Part shown: positions 22,330 to 35,347 of the stretch, piece by piece
How the letters are laid out: the number at the start of each line of letters is the position of its first letter
Numbering within the stretch: the stretch's first letter is position 1
NCBI GenBank assembly: GCA_964030785.1
Contig: OZ034970.1
Location: forward strand, 33,892,443-33,956,442
Length of the DNA stretch: 64,000 bases
DNA from: Siderastrea siderea
Lineage: Eukaryota; Cnidaria; Anthozoa; Scleractinia; Rhizangiidae
Direction: 5' to 3'
Program-made: the position numbers and the translations under genes
The notes under the pieces: model-generated
Told to the model about the DNA's origin: nothing
Seen by the model: only the letters and a program-made list of their open reading frames with translations
Database searches by the model: none

Positions 22330-25183
22330 TTTTGTAAATCACTGTGTGTTCAATTGTGTGGTGTTTCTCTAGGAAAGGGGGCGTAGCTCGTTGCGTATTA
22401 TATAGAGGTTGTGCAATAATAACATCGCGACTGAGTTTGGCGACGATGATGCCAGGCTTTGAAGGGCTCGCTTTCACAACATCGGTCGCTGTTAAAAACC
22501 GTTTCAGTTTACAATTTTGCATGCGTGAAGCCCTCTTTTGAATTCATGCCAACGACGGGATGCCGAAAAATGAATATCAAATGATACTTCAAGCGTTCGG
22601 CCAATGGCGTGTTGGCTGCCCTTTCATCGCCCTGGGGTTTGCTTGAAATCAGAGAGGGTTTCGAGAAATGAAACGCTTATCGGGCATAGCAGGGTCGAAC
22701 TGCTGACAGACAGTGAAATAACAAAGGGTGACAAGATAATCAAAGGCCGTTTTTGTTAGGTTTGCTCTCCGTGTTTCGTTTGTTTATAAGCAGCATTTCC
22801 GTCGCGATTGATTAGGCACAACTCATTTCGGTTTCGATTAGCCTGTGTACAGCCGCAAACTACCTTTGGAAAATAAATCACAGGAAGAAAGGATTTGCAA
22901 GGCTGCACGCAGGCTAATTTTCTAGATTCTATCAATGTCGCGAGCGATTTTGCAACAAGTACGTCATTTTCTCAGGGTGTTACCCGAAGCGACTGATATG
23001 GGTAAACCATTTGAGACCAAGCTCATTTTTCTCGATATTGGATTTCAAAGGATTTACGAAGCTTTTATAATTCTAGTGCGAAAGATGAACGTAGATATAC
23101 ACAAATCGCGGTAAAATGAAAATTTCAAAACGATTGATGAAACTTGCTTCGGGCAAAATTCAACCAAAATAAATTTTATTACAAAAATCTGCATAAACGC
23201 AAAAACAATCATTAATTTCCACCACCGCATGGAGACGGTCATTCGTTACGGTCTCCAGTTTTGTTTAGCAACAATGAACTTTTCTCCACATTTTACCCGC
23301 TAAACGTATGGGTCGTGAAATTAAGCAAGGAAGTAATTTTCCCCTCGTAAAATGAAGAACTTTCTTCGAATTTCCCTCCCAAAAACAGCGGAAGCACGAG
23401 TTTGCGGAGGCAGATACTGCCTCGTTTCCGGTTTTGGTGGCGGCGCGGTTTTCCGGTCAGTTGTAATGTCACGTAGCCAAAGCTAATACAAGGATTTATT
23501 TTTAACAAAAAATATCACTTGATTTACATAGATATATATTTACTTTGTTTAATACAAAAAACACACATATAGAGAATAAAACCCTTAGCTCTCTCTTGGA
23601 GTGATGCTCTTGGGGCCGAAAGTAGCTTAAAGTCTACTGGGCGGCCAAAAGATATAAAATTAATTATAAATAATTTAATGCTCAGAAAATTTATAAACAA
23701 AGTTTTGATTTGAATTCCAAGCATTTGAAGCCCTTGAGCTTTCGTGGGTCCAATATTGTTAGTGATCATGAGTGCATTCGTTACTTGTGTCTTTTTATAG
23801 ATTCTTTTAGTTGGTTGTTCCGTGCTCTTCTATGGTGATATATGAAACTAATTGCATAGTTTCATTAACAATTTTTTGTACATTACAACATTTCAGTATC
23901 GGTTCGGTATTTTCCTTCGATATCTTATACAGCTCACGCAATTTTTTTTCGATAATTAATATTCTGTGTTGAAACAGTTGAAGTCTAGACTGCATATTCA
24001 TATAAATCAGTTTTGCCGAATATTATTTAACATTTTTTTGATCCGACTGAGAACTGGTTTCTGTAATGAAATAGGTAGATTTATTCAACCAGATGCTTCT
24101 TTGCAGTTTTGGCCAAGATAAACCGACATGCACAAAAACACGAGTTACTAATAATAGCTTTGAAAATAAATGCATGAACCGGCAAGTTGTTTCGGAGTTA
24201 CGTGTACGCTATATGAGATCACTTTCTGACCCTAGTGGATTTTTTCTTTTAATTTTGTGAGGAGTATGTCAAAGCAAAGACTCGCAGAAATTCACCGGTT
24301 TTCTACAGAAAGAGAAGATAACTATGATTTGTCTACCGTGACTCCAAATAATGAAAGGCAAGTTTCAGTCTTTTAATATCCTGTTTACCATAGCCAAATA
24401 TTCAAAATAGTGGTCGTACGCTCATGATCGTATTCAAATTTGGCACGCGACTTTAGTGACATTAACTGGCGCATTTTGCGGGGTGTAAGGATTTGCCATA
24501 GCCGGGATAAAGATTTTCTTCCAGTTTTGACAGAAGAAAGCTTTGCTGAGCAATTGGAACAAATGGGTAACAGAAGAAGACGGGAACGAAGAGAACCACT
24601 ATTTTTATTGAACTAAAAACTACTTTAGAGATTTTTCTGTAAACAGGATTAATAATAATAATAATAATTAATCTTTAAAGAGGATACTCCCATCACGTTG
24701 AGTGGTTTTCAGGGAGGTCCTCTATAACAAAAGAATAAAATAAAACTAAACATTGTAATAGATACAAGCTAAAACTAAAAAAGTGACATCACTTTTTAAC
24801 AATCTCACTCGGTCGATTTTTCGCGAAATACCCAAGTGCCCCTACAAAAGTAGCAAGTTTTAAAAACACGAATATTACTACGAAGTGCGCTGGGTACAGG
24901 CGGTTGCTAGAACCCTACTCTTGGACAACTAAAATGTTAAAGTAAGGCCCACTAGAAAGTAATGAAAAAATGTTAACAGAAACAGCAACACAATAACGCC
25001 AAACCTACAGCTCACAAGTAGCACAAACCTACTAACTTTCCAGTGTTTAAGGAAATGGCCTGGACAAAATGCTGAAATGTTAGGTGGCGATTTAAATCGA
25101 TAAAAAGTAACGGAAGAGCTCGCTTTAGGTCAGTTTAAAGATGGATGGACCAATCGCGACCAAACCATTGCTGCAGTAAAGAT
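22330..25183. other. Gene-poor interval
   Basis: AT-rich DNA with only short random frames. No splice-supported exon, RNA gene or clear repeat end was found, apart from a short AAT run near 24652-24668. Confidence 0.5.
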
Positions 25184-25191
25184 AGGACGTT

Positions 25192-25612
25192 CCCGGGGAG
25201 GGGGACTCCCATATGAAAGTGACGGGGATGCTTGTCGTCTCGCTTAGGGTTGTAAATTGCAGATTTTGGTCTCACTTAGGGTGTTGAGGACGGAAAGCTA
25301 ATATTTTTACCCACACAGGTATCGCTTAGGGTTGTGTGTCAAGAAATATCTATATCATTCTGTGTCAGTGGTCTAGAGCAGCACAGAAATCGCCGTTGTT
25401 AAAATTTACTCATAGAGGACAGCATTCGATTGCAACATTTTTAGCGCAATTAACATCTCTATAGCTCTTATTTAGTTGTCTGTTTTTGCATGGTCTCCCT
25501 TAGAGATTAAATAAAGCCGGAGCCACGCCCAGATTGGTCTCCTTTAGGGTGTTAATTCTAATTTTCCGACGAGCATCCCCGTCACTTTCATATGGGAGTC
25601 CCCCCCCCCGGG
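25192..25612. mobile_element. 421-bp hAT-like MITE with 8-bp target duplication
   Basis: The ends are inverted: CCCGGGGAGGGGGACTCCC at the left, with CATATGAAAGTGACGGGGATGC just inside, and the complement at the right. The 8-bp direct repeat AGGACGTT flanks it (25184-25191 and 25613-25620), the duplication length typical of hAT insertions. The interior repeats CGCTTAGGGTTGT-type phrases and has no open frame. Confidence 0.9.
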
Positions 25613-25620
25613 AGGACGTT

Positions 25621-28600
25621 ATAGCTACCGTACTTTCAAAATACGAACTTAAAAGGAGCTGAAAATGTCTGGTCTGGTCTTACCCTCTTATGGCTCCTTG
25701 TGGAGTGTAAGGTATCAACCAAGTTATTTTCAAGCCTCCGTTCACACTCTAACCGCACACTGGAAAGAATAATACCCAAAAACTATCGCGGAGAGGTTCC
25801 AGCCGGCGATAGGCCTCTTTGCTGTCGTTGTTATTGTTGTTCCTTGAGAACTGAGGTTCACGTACCGGATTTGCCAGGGATTTTTTTACGTACGGAGGTG
25901 CTCATCGTTCCTGAAAATCCGATTCAAACATTTTGCGTCGGCTACTGGGCCACGGATCCCAAAAAGTTAACACAAAATGTCTTTACATTTGTCTTGTTCC
26001 ACCCACTGGGAAAGAGATCTGAGAAGACTGAGAAAACACCCTTCACTGACACACTGTTGAGTTATAAAGTATTACTGTAACAAAATCAGCTATCTTCGTG
26101 CTTGATATGTGATGCACTTGGGAATCCACTTCGTTTAGAGTTACGTGAGGTACTTGTTTGTAAGTGCCGAACTCAAATTTTACGTATTTTGCGTGCTCAG
26201 AAAAAACATTACGTACTTCATTGTAGAAGAAAGCCACTTCAGTTGTCCAGGAGTTGTTACAAAAATATTGTGTCAGCACACATACTTAAATCTTCGTAAT
26301 TTGCTGTGCGGTGCTCTTACATCACGGCTCTGTTTGAACGACTACGTCTATTCTCTTGATCCGTGGCCGCATGAATTGGGATGAAAGCCTCAACCACGCC
26401 CCTTAAATGTGCCCCCCCCCCCCCCCCCCAAATTAAAGTTCACAGTCAGATTTCTTTCGGAAGTGAAATTACCTCTAATGATGTCTCTTTGCCTTTTCCC
26501 GCCTCTTGCCCTTGACCCGTCCTTTTTGTAACAAAGCAGGAGCTTTCATTCTGCTTTATGCTAAGAATTTATAGAAATCAAGTGGGTTTTATTACAAGGT
26601 CAGTGTTAATACGGTTACGGCAAAGGTCCAAGGCCTCGATAAATACCATCTAAATGGAAACAAATGAAAACAAGAGCATAAGGACAAGTGCAAGATAAAA
26701 CATGACCTAACTGATTGGTTGAGGAAATGTGAGCTGTCTGCATCGCCTACGAAAATATGTTTCGCCCATTAGTGAAATTCAAATTGACAGTGGTGTAAAT
26801 GTTTCCTATTAAGGATCATTTAACAAAATTTGGGAAAATTAATTTTATTCCGAGTGGAACACTCGTCGAAAAAGGAAAAGTTTGTTACCAGATACGCCCG
26901 TTTTCAACTAGAAGGGAAGGATTAAGTCAGGGGCAATTTATCGTTTAGATCCCGTGCGGTTGAATTCCAAAGTTAATATTATTCCACTTCCGTTTCATCT
27001 TTAGGTGTTTGCGTAATAATGTGCCTAACAGGTCCAAGGTTTCAACTTCAACTTCAACTTTATTGCTTCCATCACCTAATACATTGTAATATATTTATAC
27101 TGACTCTTGTAATAAAAGTGATGAGGGATTCTATAGAAAAGCAAAAAATGCTTGAATTTATAGATCCTTTTGAAAATTAGCAATGTGGTTAACTGAAACT
27201 TACAGAGCTATATTATCATTACTTACTACTTATTACTTACATACTTAGCAATGAGAAATATAGTTAATTTTTTTGAAAAATTTCCTGAAGTTACTTGAAG
27301 TTTCTCATGAAAATAATCAAAGAAGCAAGAAAGTAAATTTTATTATATATATTATAAACATCTGAACATTCAGATGAAAAGCTAAGACTCGCTGTCAAAT
27401 TTCTTAAATACTGGAGGAATAAAAGTAGGAGTTCGTATGTAGTACAAAGATAAAGATTATAATAACTTTGGTCTCAGTCTTTGGGACAAATGCAGATTGT
27501 CTGTGATATCGATCCGGGGGATCCCTTGGGACGTTTAAGTAGGGCTCTGAAACTCTAAACCTATCTTAGACCAAAACTATACCCTATTTCTGATCTAACA
27601 CTCCTTTTTCAGAATAAAGGGGGCAAGACACTTTACGGCTCAGAACCCCTACTCGCTGTCCAATCCACTGGGACCGCCCTTGTCAATGTAGCGTTTATAT
27701 AACGAAGTATCCCTACACCGGAAAAAGGGGTCGTTTTTGTATCGTGGAGGTCTTCGAATCATTTTTTTCCCTGCGAAAATATGATGGCCATTTCGTTCGG
27801 CTTAATTTAATTTTGTACCTCTGTGTGTAGCCAAATCCGTTTGTATAAAGCATGGATGGAAAACTATGGCCATGTGTCTCGGTTTTGGATAACACGCTGA
27901 TTAAATCCAAGAAAGCATTTCCTTTGCTGGACTTGATACAAAGGATTTATCAGTAACAACAGTAGAACGGTACAAGATTATCTTCAAAGTTGCGCAATGC
28001 CTGTCTTGACGTTTTGGCCTGTGGATGAGATTCTACAGTCTGACCATTTAAATGAAAGCTTTGGTACTGTTTGTTTTTGATTTGGTAGGCTGTTAGGGGT
28101 CGAAAGGGTTAAACTGCTGCGGCAGAAACATGCATTTGACATTGATCTGCATAACAAAATTATCTTCATGCAAATCTGGCTTATTTTTATCGTTGGTTTC
28201 TTAGACAACAAGTGTGTTGTTTTTGCATTTCGCCTGAGCACACAGCTTTGTGTCAAAATCAAACATTAAAATTCACTGACCATTTAAACGCATTAAGGTG
28301 TCAGACTGCTGTTTTAAAAACAAATACACGTAGGTTCCTCGTGGCGAATTTAAAAGGCGTTATTTCTCGAGCTTTCCCGCGATAAAGACCATCTGATCAC
28401 ATACATTTCTCACTTCAGGTCATATACGATCATTTATTTTCCTGTGCCCAGGTAGATTATGGAAACAGGCACGCAATATCACAATGGACAACTTCGATAT
28501 TGTCTTACGAGGTACTAGAGTTAGCCTTTTGTTGCGGTCACAAATGTTACAATAATCAAGCTAATCGTGAAAAGATGCTAGCTTCGCGTTTTCCATTTGA

Positions 28601-30149
28601 GTGAGTTTCGTTATTTATAAAAGTGATAGGTGCGCCAAAATACAGACAGCTTGGAGCCTTAAAGGCCGCAATCGATATGAAAGGTCAAGCCCATTAAAAA
28701 GAACCTTTGTTTTGCATAGACAAAACGTTTTTATACAGGGAAATGTAGGAATGACTACCTGTCATGTATTGTTGAGCTGATTCGAAAACAGTTATTACTG
28801 GCCAATGAGGAAAACGGATTTTTCGAGTAACTTTTTGTTATCAACGTAGCAAATTGCTTCTAAGCTCTTCAACGATAATCTTTGAAACGGATGGGCTTGT
28901 AACAAACAGCTCAAACGGATTTCAGGTTAACATCGCTGTTTCTGACGTTTCTCCGTTAAGAAACAAAGAGGTTTGGCACTGACAACTATGAGCTTATTTG
29001 ATATTATGATAATAACTGTCCAAATATAACTTTATTGAATACATTACCAATTCAAGGAATGTCAAATATTTATATTGTGGTTGATGTTTTTAATTTCTCT
29101 TTGAATTTGTGATCAAAAGAGAGGAAATTTGAATTGATAATGTCAGAGCATTCCGTCTGAAGGTGAAAAAAAGTCTTTTCTTCTAATGGAAACGCACCGA
29201 CAGGCCAAGACGTGACTTCTGAATACAACAGTGCGCAAAATTGCGATTCCTAATTCTTAAGACCCTATTCAAAATCCCCGAAAATCCGAAACGAAAATAC
29301 ACAGAGAGGGTTTTTTAAACTGCGCTGCTAACCGCAAGCCATAAGAGGGTCAGTAGAAAAATGTGTGTATTCGAAGGTAATGGCCTACCAAAGGATTTTT
29401 TCTCTTGTATTATATTATTGTACAGTTGGTATGAAGTATCATTCAACTTAAACTTAAACTAGACTGGGGAGGAAGACCGAGACGGAGGTAGAACACTTAA
29501 AACTGCGCTATTTTAGGCCTCATTCCTCTGGCCTTTGTTTTTTCCATCACACAACGAAGAAACACTCATAGCATTTGGCGATGCACCTACGTAGGTTACA
29601 CAGTGGAACTTGCCTTACTCGTCATCACGTCTTTTTGTTTTGTCCATTACTAAAGCACAATCAGTCGATCACCTCTCCACCCCGCAGCCCCAAACCCCCC
29701 ACCTGGTCTGAGGTTAATTATGGAAAAAACAACTGAAAGCTCGCTCATTTGTAACTAAGCCGCATTTTACGCCAGATGCGTTCCGTTGAATCTCTGGTAA
29801 ACAACCAAGTTTATACAAAAGGCCGTTATGAAAACTTTCGAGCTATTCTTAGATACTTCCTCTCAGCTTTCATTTTGCGGACCAATGATAACTCCAGATG
29901 CCTCTAGCCTTTGGAATACACTTGAGAAATTATCGCTGAAAGGGTACTGAAATGCGCTGAATGCGACAATTCCGCCGGATTGTGTGTATTTCTTTCACTT
30001 CCACTATCAGTTTATGAGTCTGTCGTTCAAAATGTAACGGTGACCATCGCCAATTGAAAGCTATTTTGAACAGTACACACAAGACCATACAAATTCAATT
30101 CAATTCAATTCAATACTTTCCTGAGTTTTTCGTTATCCTTTAAGTAACT
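25621..30149. other. Gene-poor interval with decayed repeats
   Basis: No credible coding exon was found. A frame at 25700-26080 opens with GTG and has no family match I recognise. There is a poly-C run at 26410-26429, a CTTCAA microsatellite near 27045, a decayed GGGGGATCCC-type element at about 27510-27680, and a degenerate copy of the 106-bp-unit repeat near 28020-28110 that ends in GAAAGGGTTAA. Confidence 0.5.
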
Positions 30150-30240
30150 TTTTGAGTCTGCGGATGAAATCCTTAAATATGACCATTCAAATGAAGGCTA
30201 CCAAGGAGTGCTTTTCTATGGCAATGTTTGTTTTTCAATA
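30140..30240. repeat. Degenerate copy of the 106-bp repeat unit
   Basis: GAGTCTGCGGATGAAATCCT, then GACCATTCAAATGAAGGCTA, matches in inverse orientation the unit tandemly arrayed at 41.7-41.95 kb. Confidence 0.65.
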
Positions 30241-30579
30241 TTTTACAATACGAAATTTGGGTGTTTTATTCGGATTTCAACTTGGACGCTCTTTAATAAG
30301 AGTGTATAAAAAAGATTTGACGCGCAACGTATGTTGGCCTGGTGGGGAAGTCACTCATCAAAAGAGTGCTCTTCAGCTATTTCCGCGTACAGTTTCCCTT
30401 TCAGAATACTGATTACACAGCGCAATCAGTTACTCGTTTCCTGCTAATGACTCTCATGCAAGGTGCGTGATCGCACGATGACAAGAGAGACGAGACAAGG
30501 CAAGTTTCCGGAGCCTCATCAGCATGACGTAACTGGCTTATGACGTCACGGGTGAGTACGTGCTCGTCATCAGGCTTTC

Positions 30580-31330
30580 TCGAAATTCCCAATATTCTCG
30601 AATGGCCCGAAACTTTTCAGGCCGACTTTGGTTACGATAATTCACACTGTATCTTGTAAAACAAAGAAGTTTCTAAACATATACAAAAAACTTTTTCCGA
30701 CTTTTCATCTTCCGTGTTTGTTTGTAGTTTTAGTTCTATTTTTATTGGCGGTGGGGGGGTATTTGTTTGGTATTTTCCACTTTCTTATTTCTAATTAAAA
30801 TGTATTTAGAGTTTAACGCGGTACGTTATCCCTATCACTTAAGCTTATGTTATTATAGTATCACGTATCCTACTTATGTGATATATTTTTCAAATTTAAA
30901 ATCGCAACGTTTTAGTTTTTTCGCCAGTTTTTTTACCGTTGTAATATTAGCTTCTTTAAATATAAATTTCAAATCGTAACGTTTTTATTTTTTACGCCAG
31001 TGTTCAAACGTTGTAATACAAGCCGCTTTAGTTGTTATTTTAGTATCATATTATATACCCTTAGTTTAAATTGTAACGTTTTTGCCCTTAGAGTCATTAT
31101 CTGTAAGACCCTGAAGAAGAAAGGCTGTGCCTTTTGAAATATTGGTAAATATACAGTTTCCCTACCGTTCAATCAGCATTGCTTTTTTATCGTACAAAAA
31201 ACTTAGCTATAAGTTAAAATAACCGTCCATGCAGAAACAGTGGTATGCTGGGTCTACGTTTTTACAAATGGCTTTTCGGGGCCAAAAAGTCTTGGGGGCT
31301 TTCGAGAAACGCCCATCGGCCCCAAAACTT
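30580..31330. mobile_element. Composite of GGGCCCGTTTCTCG-type ends and a Penelope-like 3' tail
   Basis: The edges near 30590 (TTCTCGAATGGCCCGAAACTTTTC) and 31275-31310 (AAAAGTCTTGGGGGCTTTCG) resemble termini of the nested element at 4553. Inside, a roughly 76-90-bp unit with AACGTTTTTATTTTTTACGC is repeated, and CTGAAGA ... GAAA at 31111-31139 resembles the core of a hammerhead-type motif found in Penelope-like retroelements. Highly decayed; boundaries approximate. Confidence 0.4.
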
Positions 31331-31333
31331 CAA

Positions 31334-32886
31334 CAGAGACTCAAGTTTTTATTGATTTTGAAAGCTGAATTTATTTCACTTTATGTATTTTTTATTTTAT
31401 GAAGAACACGGGCAAGTTTGCCTTTATAATAGTTACCACCAATCAATTAAAAAAAAAAACAGACTTGAAAATAATACTTACCGGCCCGGTAAGCGATCTG
31501 GAGAGCCTGAACGGGCCCCGGAATTTTTTTCATTGTTTGCGGTGGTCTCGGAAAGAAAGCGTGGTATGGTGGGCTGCTAACAAATGCATTCTTCAGCGAG
31601 AGAATTGAACTAAACACCCTGTCCAGCTCTGGCAGTTCATACCTTTTATTAACGAGGTAACTTTTTTTCGAGGTTTGAATAAGTTTTTGTTTTCCAAACC
31701 TATTCCACAGGGGTCCTTATTTCTTGGCTACGCCCTGATGACGGTTGCTCTGTCGTCCAAATAAATGAGCACATTTTTATATGTTAGTTTGTGTATGAAG
31801 TCCACTGCTGATCCTTAACTAAAAGAAGATCCGGCTACAAATTTCTTCTGTTTAAGTAGTCCGCCTGTCTTGCATGGACAAGGTTCGCGCCAAACGAGGG
31901 TGATGGTTGTTGAGAGTTTAAAGTCTTGCTCTCACTTCGTCTAAAAATCCGGCATGCGCTCTCGGCAAATCTCGTTCGCTCTCGGCAAATCTCGTTCGCT
32001 CTCGGCAAATCTCGTACGTTCTCGGCAAATCTTGATTTAGAATCTCTTCAAATTTTAACTAGGACCTGGCTAAACTGAAAAACATTGTTGCAGAAATTTC
32101 ATTGCGGTAGCAAATCGGTCCCCCAGTTTAGCCACGCGAGAAACGCATGTTCGGGAAACAAATTTTACCTCTTGGAATCAATAAAATATTTTAAAATCAA
32201 GTCCAAAACATTGTTCTTTCTGGGCCGCAAATTTCGCGTCTGAAACATGTTTCTCAGTTTAGCACGGAGGAAACAATTCGACGAAACTATGCTTCCGTAG
32301 CAACGTTTCCTAGTTTAGCCAGTTAAAATCGGTAGAAATTCGAACTGTCGCTCTCGTTTGCCTGTACTTTTCATAAATTCTGACTCTCATGCGCTCTAAG
32401 ACAGAATACACTCCGTCAACTCTCGTTCTTGTTTGGCCCGGGCAACGGAAGTCACCTTCGCACGCTGTTACATAACAGCGAGGTTTGTTTAGGACCAAAA
32501 ACAGTTAACAGGTTTAGTATTTGATTCACTTTTTTTGTCAGCGGTCATAGAAATAATGCTATAGATTTCCCTATTGAGTGGTCACTCTGCCCAGAGGGAG
32601 CATGCTATGTGCAACATATTTAGAATTTCCTCTATTTAGTACCCTTACGCAAAGGAAACTGAGTTGTCCAAATACTATTGGCTTGAACTCGTATATGACA
32701 GTAAACCTTTCAGTGAGAGTTTTGAGTTCTGCCTGTAACCGAATGAGTCAAGACCAGCAATAACACGACATGTTCCTGAACGAAGTGATCCACTTGATGT
32801 AAAGATCTTGGTTAGTAGCAGGGCACCTCTCGCTCAACCATGGAGCACAATTCCCTTAATAAAAGACCCCGTTACACGTGCACAAA
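31334..32886. other. Intergenic DNA with a 20-bp tandem repeat
   Basis: No gene seen. The one clear feature is the short minisatellite at 31955-32032. Confidence 0.5.
31955..32032. repeat. 20-bp minisatellite, about four copies
   Basis: CGCTCTCGGCAAATCTCGTT is repeated head to tail with one or two changes in the last copies. Confidence 0.9.
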
Positions 32887-33273
32887 ACAGAGCGGTTTTC
32901 AATTTAGTGTCGTAAAACCCAAACTAACCTGTGAACAGGGTCCGCGGTGGGGAAAACAGCGCGGAAAAAACACTCAACGAGCGAAGCGCGCTCAGCAATT
33001 TTTTTTTACGTTATTTTCCCGACCGCGGAGCCTGTTCACAGGCTAAACCAAAAACAAAGGAATAACTCTGACCAGTCACAACATATGCAAGCAACACAAT
33101 AAACCAATCAGAACTCGAAGCAAATACATGTTATCAGCGTCAAGCGCGGGAAAACGGGTGCGACCATCTTACGGTTACTTTTGGTGATTTTTTTTAACCA
33201 ATCACCGAGTGAAGTGAAGCAAAACCATAGTAAACGCAAATAACCTCCGGTACTCGATTGAAAACCGCTCTGT
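32887..33273. mobile_element. Outer MITE with ACAGAGCGGTTTTCAAT termini
   Basis: The left ACAGAGCGGTTTTCAAT(TT)AGT and the right ACTCGATTGAAAACCGCTCTGT are inverted repeats about 22 bp long. The interior is non-coding and carries the nested element at 32928-33042. Confidence 0.85.
32928..33042. mobile_element. Inner 115-bp MITE nested in the outer one
   Basis: The termini CCTGTGAACAGG and CCTGTTCACAGG are inverted, with GGTCCGCGG/CCGCGGAG just inside. A direct repeat CTAA (32924-32927 and 33043-33046) marks the insertion site. Confidence 0.85.
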
Positions 33274-34379
33274 TAGGGAGTACTTACATGATACCGGCTT
33301 TTCATTCCAAACGAGACGAGAACCATACACCGCGTTGATATAAACAGTTCCTATAGCAATGAGTTTTATTCTGGTAAGAAATGGTTAAAATTAAAAGGGG
33401 TATGAAAAGAACAGACATGCCACGTGTAGAGAAGAAACGGAAAGGAACCATCCGGTACAGGGGTTAACTCGCACTGTGATGAATCGTACTGATATGAGAT
33501 TTTTGGTTCGGGTTTCATGTAAACCAATGCAGAGAGGGCACAAGAGGGAACATGGATGAACCTATAGCGACATGACCGGTATGACAGTCATGTAAACACC
33601 CCTTTATACTGAAATTGAGGCGGGACCCTAGGAGAAAGGGGGGGGGGGAGATGTACGGAGAAGAGGGGGCGAGAAGCGGGATTCTCAAGGTGGCGGGAAG
33701 CGGGAGAAAGACGGAAAATTATGCAACATTGCGCAATATTTCGTAATTGAAAAAAGCGCAAAGAGGCGGGTGCCAACAAAAATAAGGAGGGAACCAGGAT
33801 TAAAGGGTACGGGAAGCAGGTAGTTTAAATCTCCCTGTCCTGCCCCCCCCCCCCCCTCCCCATTTACAGCCTTAAGGTCAGATGCAAACCTCTTTCATTC
33901 CGCCGACACCAATTAGGGGAGAGGATTATGTCTGTATTTCAGAAGTAGAATTTTTTCTCTCCGAACCTGTTCAAACTAGTGGAAGTGTCCACATTTGAAG
34001 GTTGAAGATTGACTGCAGAAACAAGACTTGGAAATCATTTCCATAAAAATTTAAAGTTTTATTGACCTTGTTGGTTTCTTGAGTGCTGACAAAATTCTCA
34101 ACACTTACCGATAAATACTCCATAAATATTACACATCTTTACATACAACTGAAGACACGAGATCCTCTTATTAAATGGGTCACTTAGCTTTCAAATAGGA
34201 GGCCAACAAACACATTCTTGCGGTGGGTCGGCCAACATAACAACAACCGAACGATCATATGCGTTTTTCATTTTTTACTTCAACTCTCCCTAGCCTCAAG
34301 TTGTTCGCCAAATACAGGTCACGTACGTCTCTGTGAAATATGTACCAGTGACTTGATTCTGTAGTTCAACATTTGTAGG
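33274..34379. other. Intergenic DNA, no gene seen
   Basis: Contains G-rich runs near 33640-33700 with repeated GCGGGAAGCGGGA phrases and a poly-C run near 33840. No exon supported. Confidence 0.5.
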
Positions 34380-35130
34380 AAAATCACTGCGACATACCAC
34401 AAGATAGCACGCGAAGGTTTGACAAGATACGACTAGAATACGCCACGACTCAGGATGTCGACTGAAAAGTATAGATGGAGACAAATGAAGCTGAAAATGA
34501 CGTGGCAAGCTGCGGCAGGAAAAAACGCAAAGCTGTAAAAATAGCCCCAAATAATTGGACACCGTGACTACATAGTATGCTGGCAAACAACTAAAAGCTG
34601 TGAAGGACGTGGCACATTATGGCGAGAAAATAACTGAAAGCTGTAAATGTACATTGTGGAGAAAAATTAACATACCGGGAAACAACGGATGGCTGACTTG
34701 TGAAAGTACAGTGTGGCGGGAAATACCTGATGTGGTTTACGGATGTGGCAAGCTGTAATTTTACATTATGGCGGGGCATAACTGGACACGTTGATGTATG
34801 TGGCAAGGTATGGCGGAAAATAACTGAAAGCCGTGGCATAGATCATTACAGCAAGATTGGACGCGGAGACTTTGACTGTATAGCATGGCGAGGAACATTT
34901 GAAGGCAGTGACCAATATGACAAGTTACAGCGGGAAATAACAGAAAGTTGTGACTGTGACGTACGTCAGGAAACAATTGTGGAGAACGTGGACAACCATG
35001 TGGGCCCTGGGAACGAGGCTGGGACGTGGCAAGTCATGGCAGTAAACTGCGTTAGCGTTAAACAACACCAAACAGTAAAGGTACAATATGGCGCGAAACA
35101 ACAGGGAGCTGATACGCAGCAGTTGTGGTA
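34380..35130. repeat. Diverged minisatellite of about 50-bp units
   Basis: Phrases of the type TATGGCGGGAAATAACTGAAAGC followed by TGTGGACGTGGCAAG recur with about 45-60 bp spacing across roughly 750 bp. Overlapping frames on both strands arise from the repeat and are not called as genes. Confidence 0.6.
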
Positions 35131-35347
35131 GCAAAGAAGCTGTAAAGGGGAAGACGGGCGCTGATTATCGTAGAGAGAAAAGACCGTTGCATACCCCCAC
35201 AAATTCATTTATTCAGCGGCTCCATCAATTCTTAAGCTTCTGGTTGGCTGTCTCCACAGATTCGAAATAAATACCAGGGACGTGTTCACTGGCATAGCCA
35301 CCGACGGACTGCCCTTGAATTAACGTGGTTTTGAAATAACTTTCATG

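Noticed and set aside
25700..26080. 126-codon frame on the + strand
   Set aside because: Opens only with GTG, has no domain I recognise, and no splice or promoter context.
31955..32032. CRISPR-like spaced repeats
   Set aside because: Units are head to tail without unique spacers, and the DNA is eukaryotic.
34700..35131. 143-codon frame and its opposite-strand shadows
   Set aside because: Derived from the diverged 50-bp minisatellite; no start or splice support.
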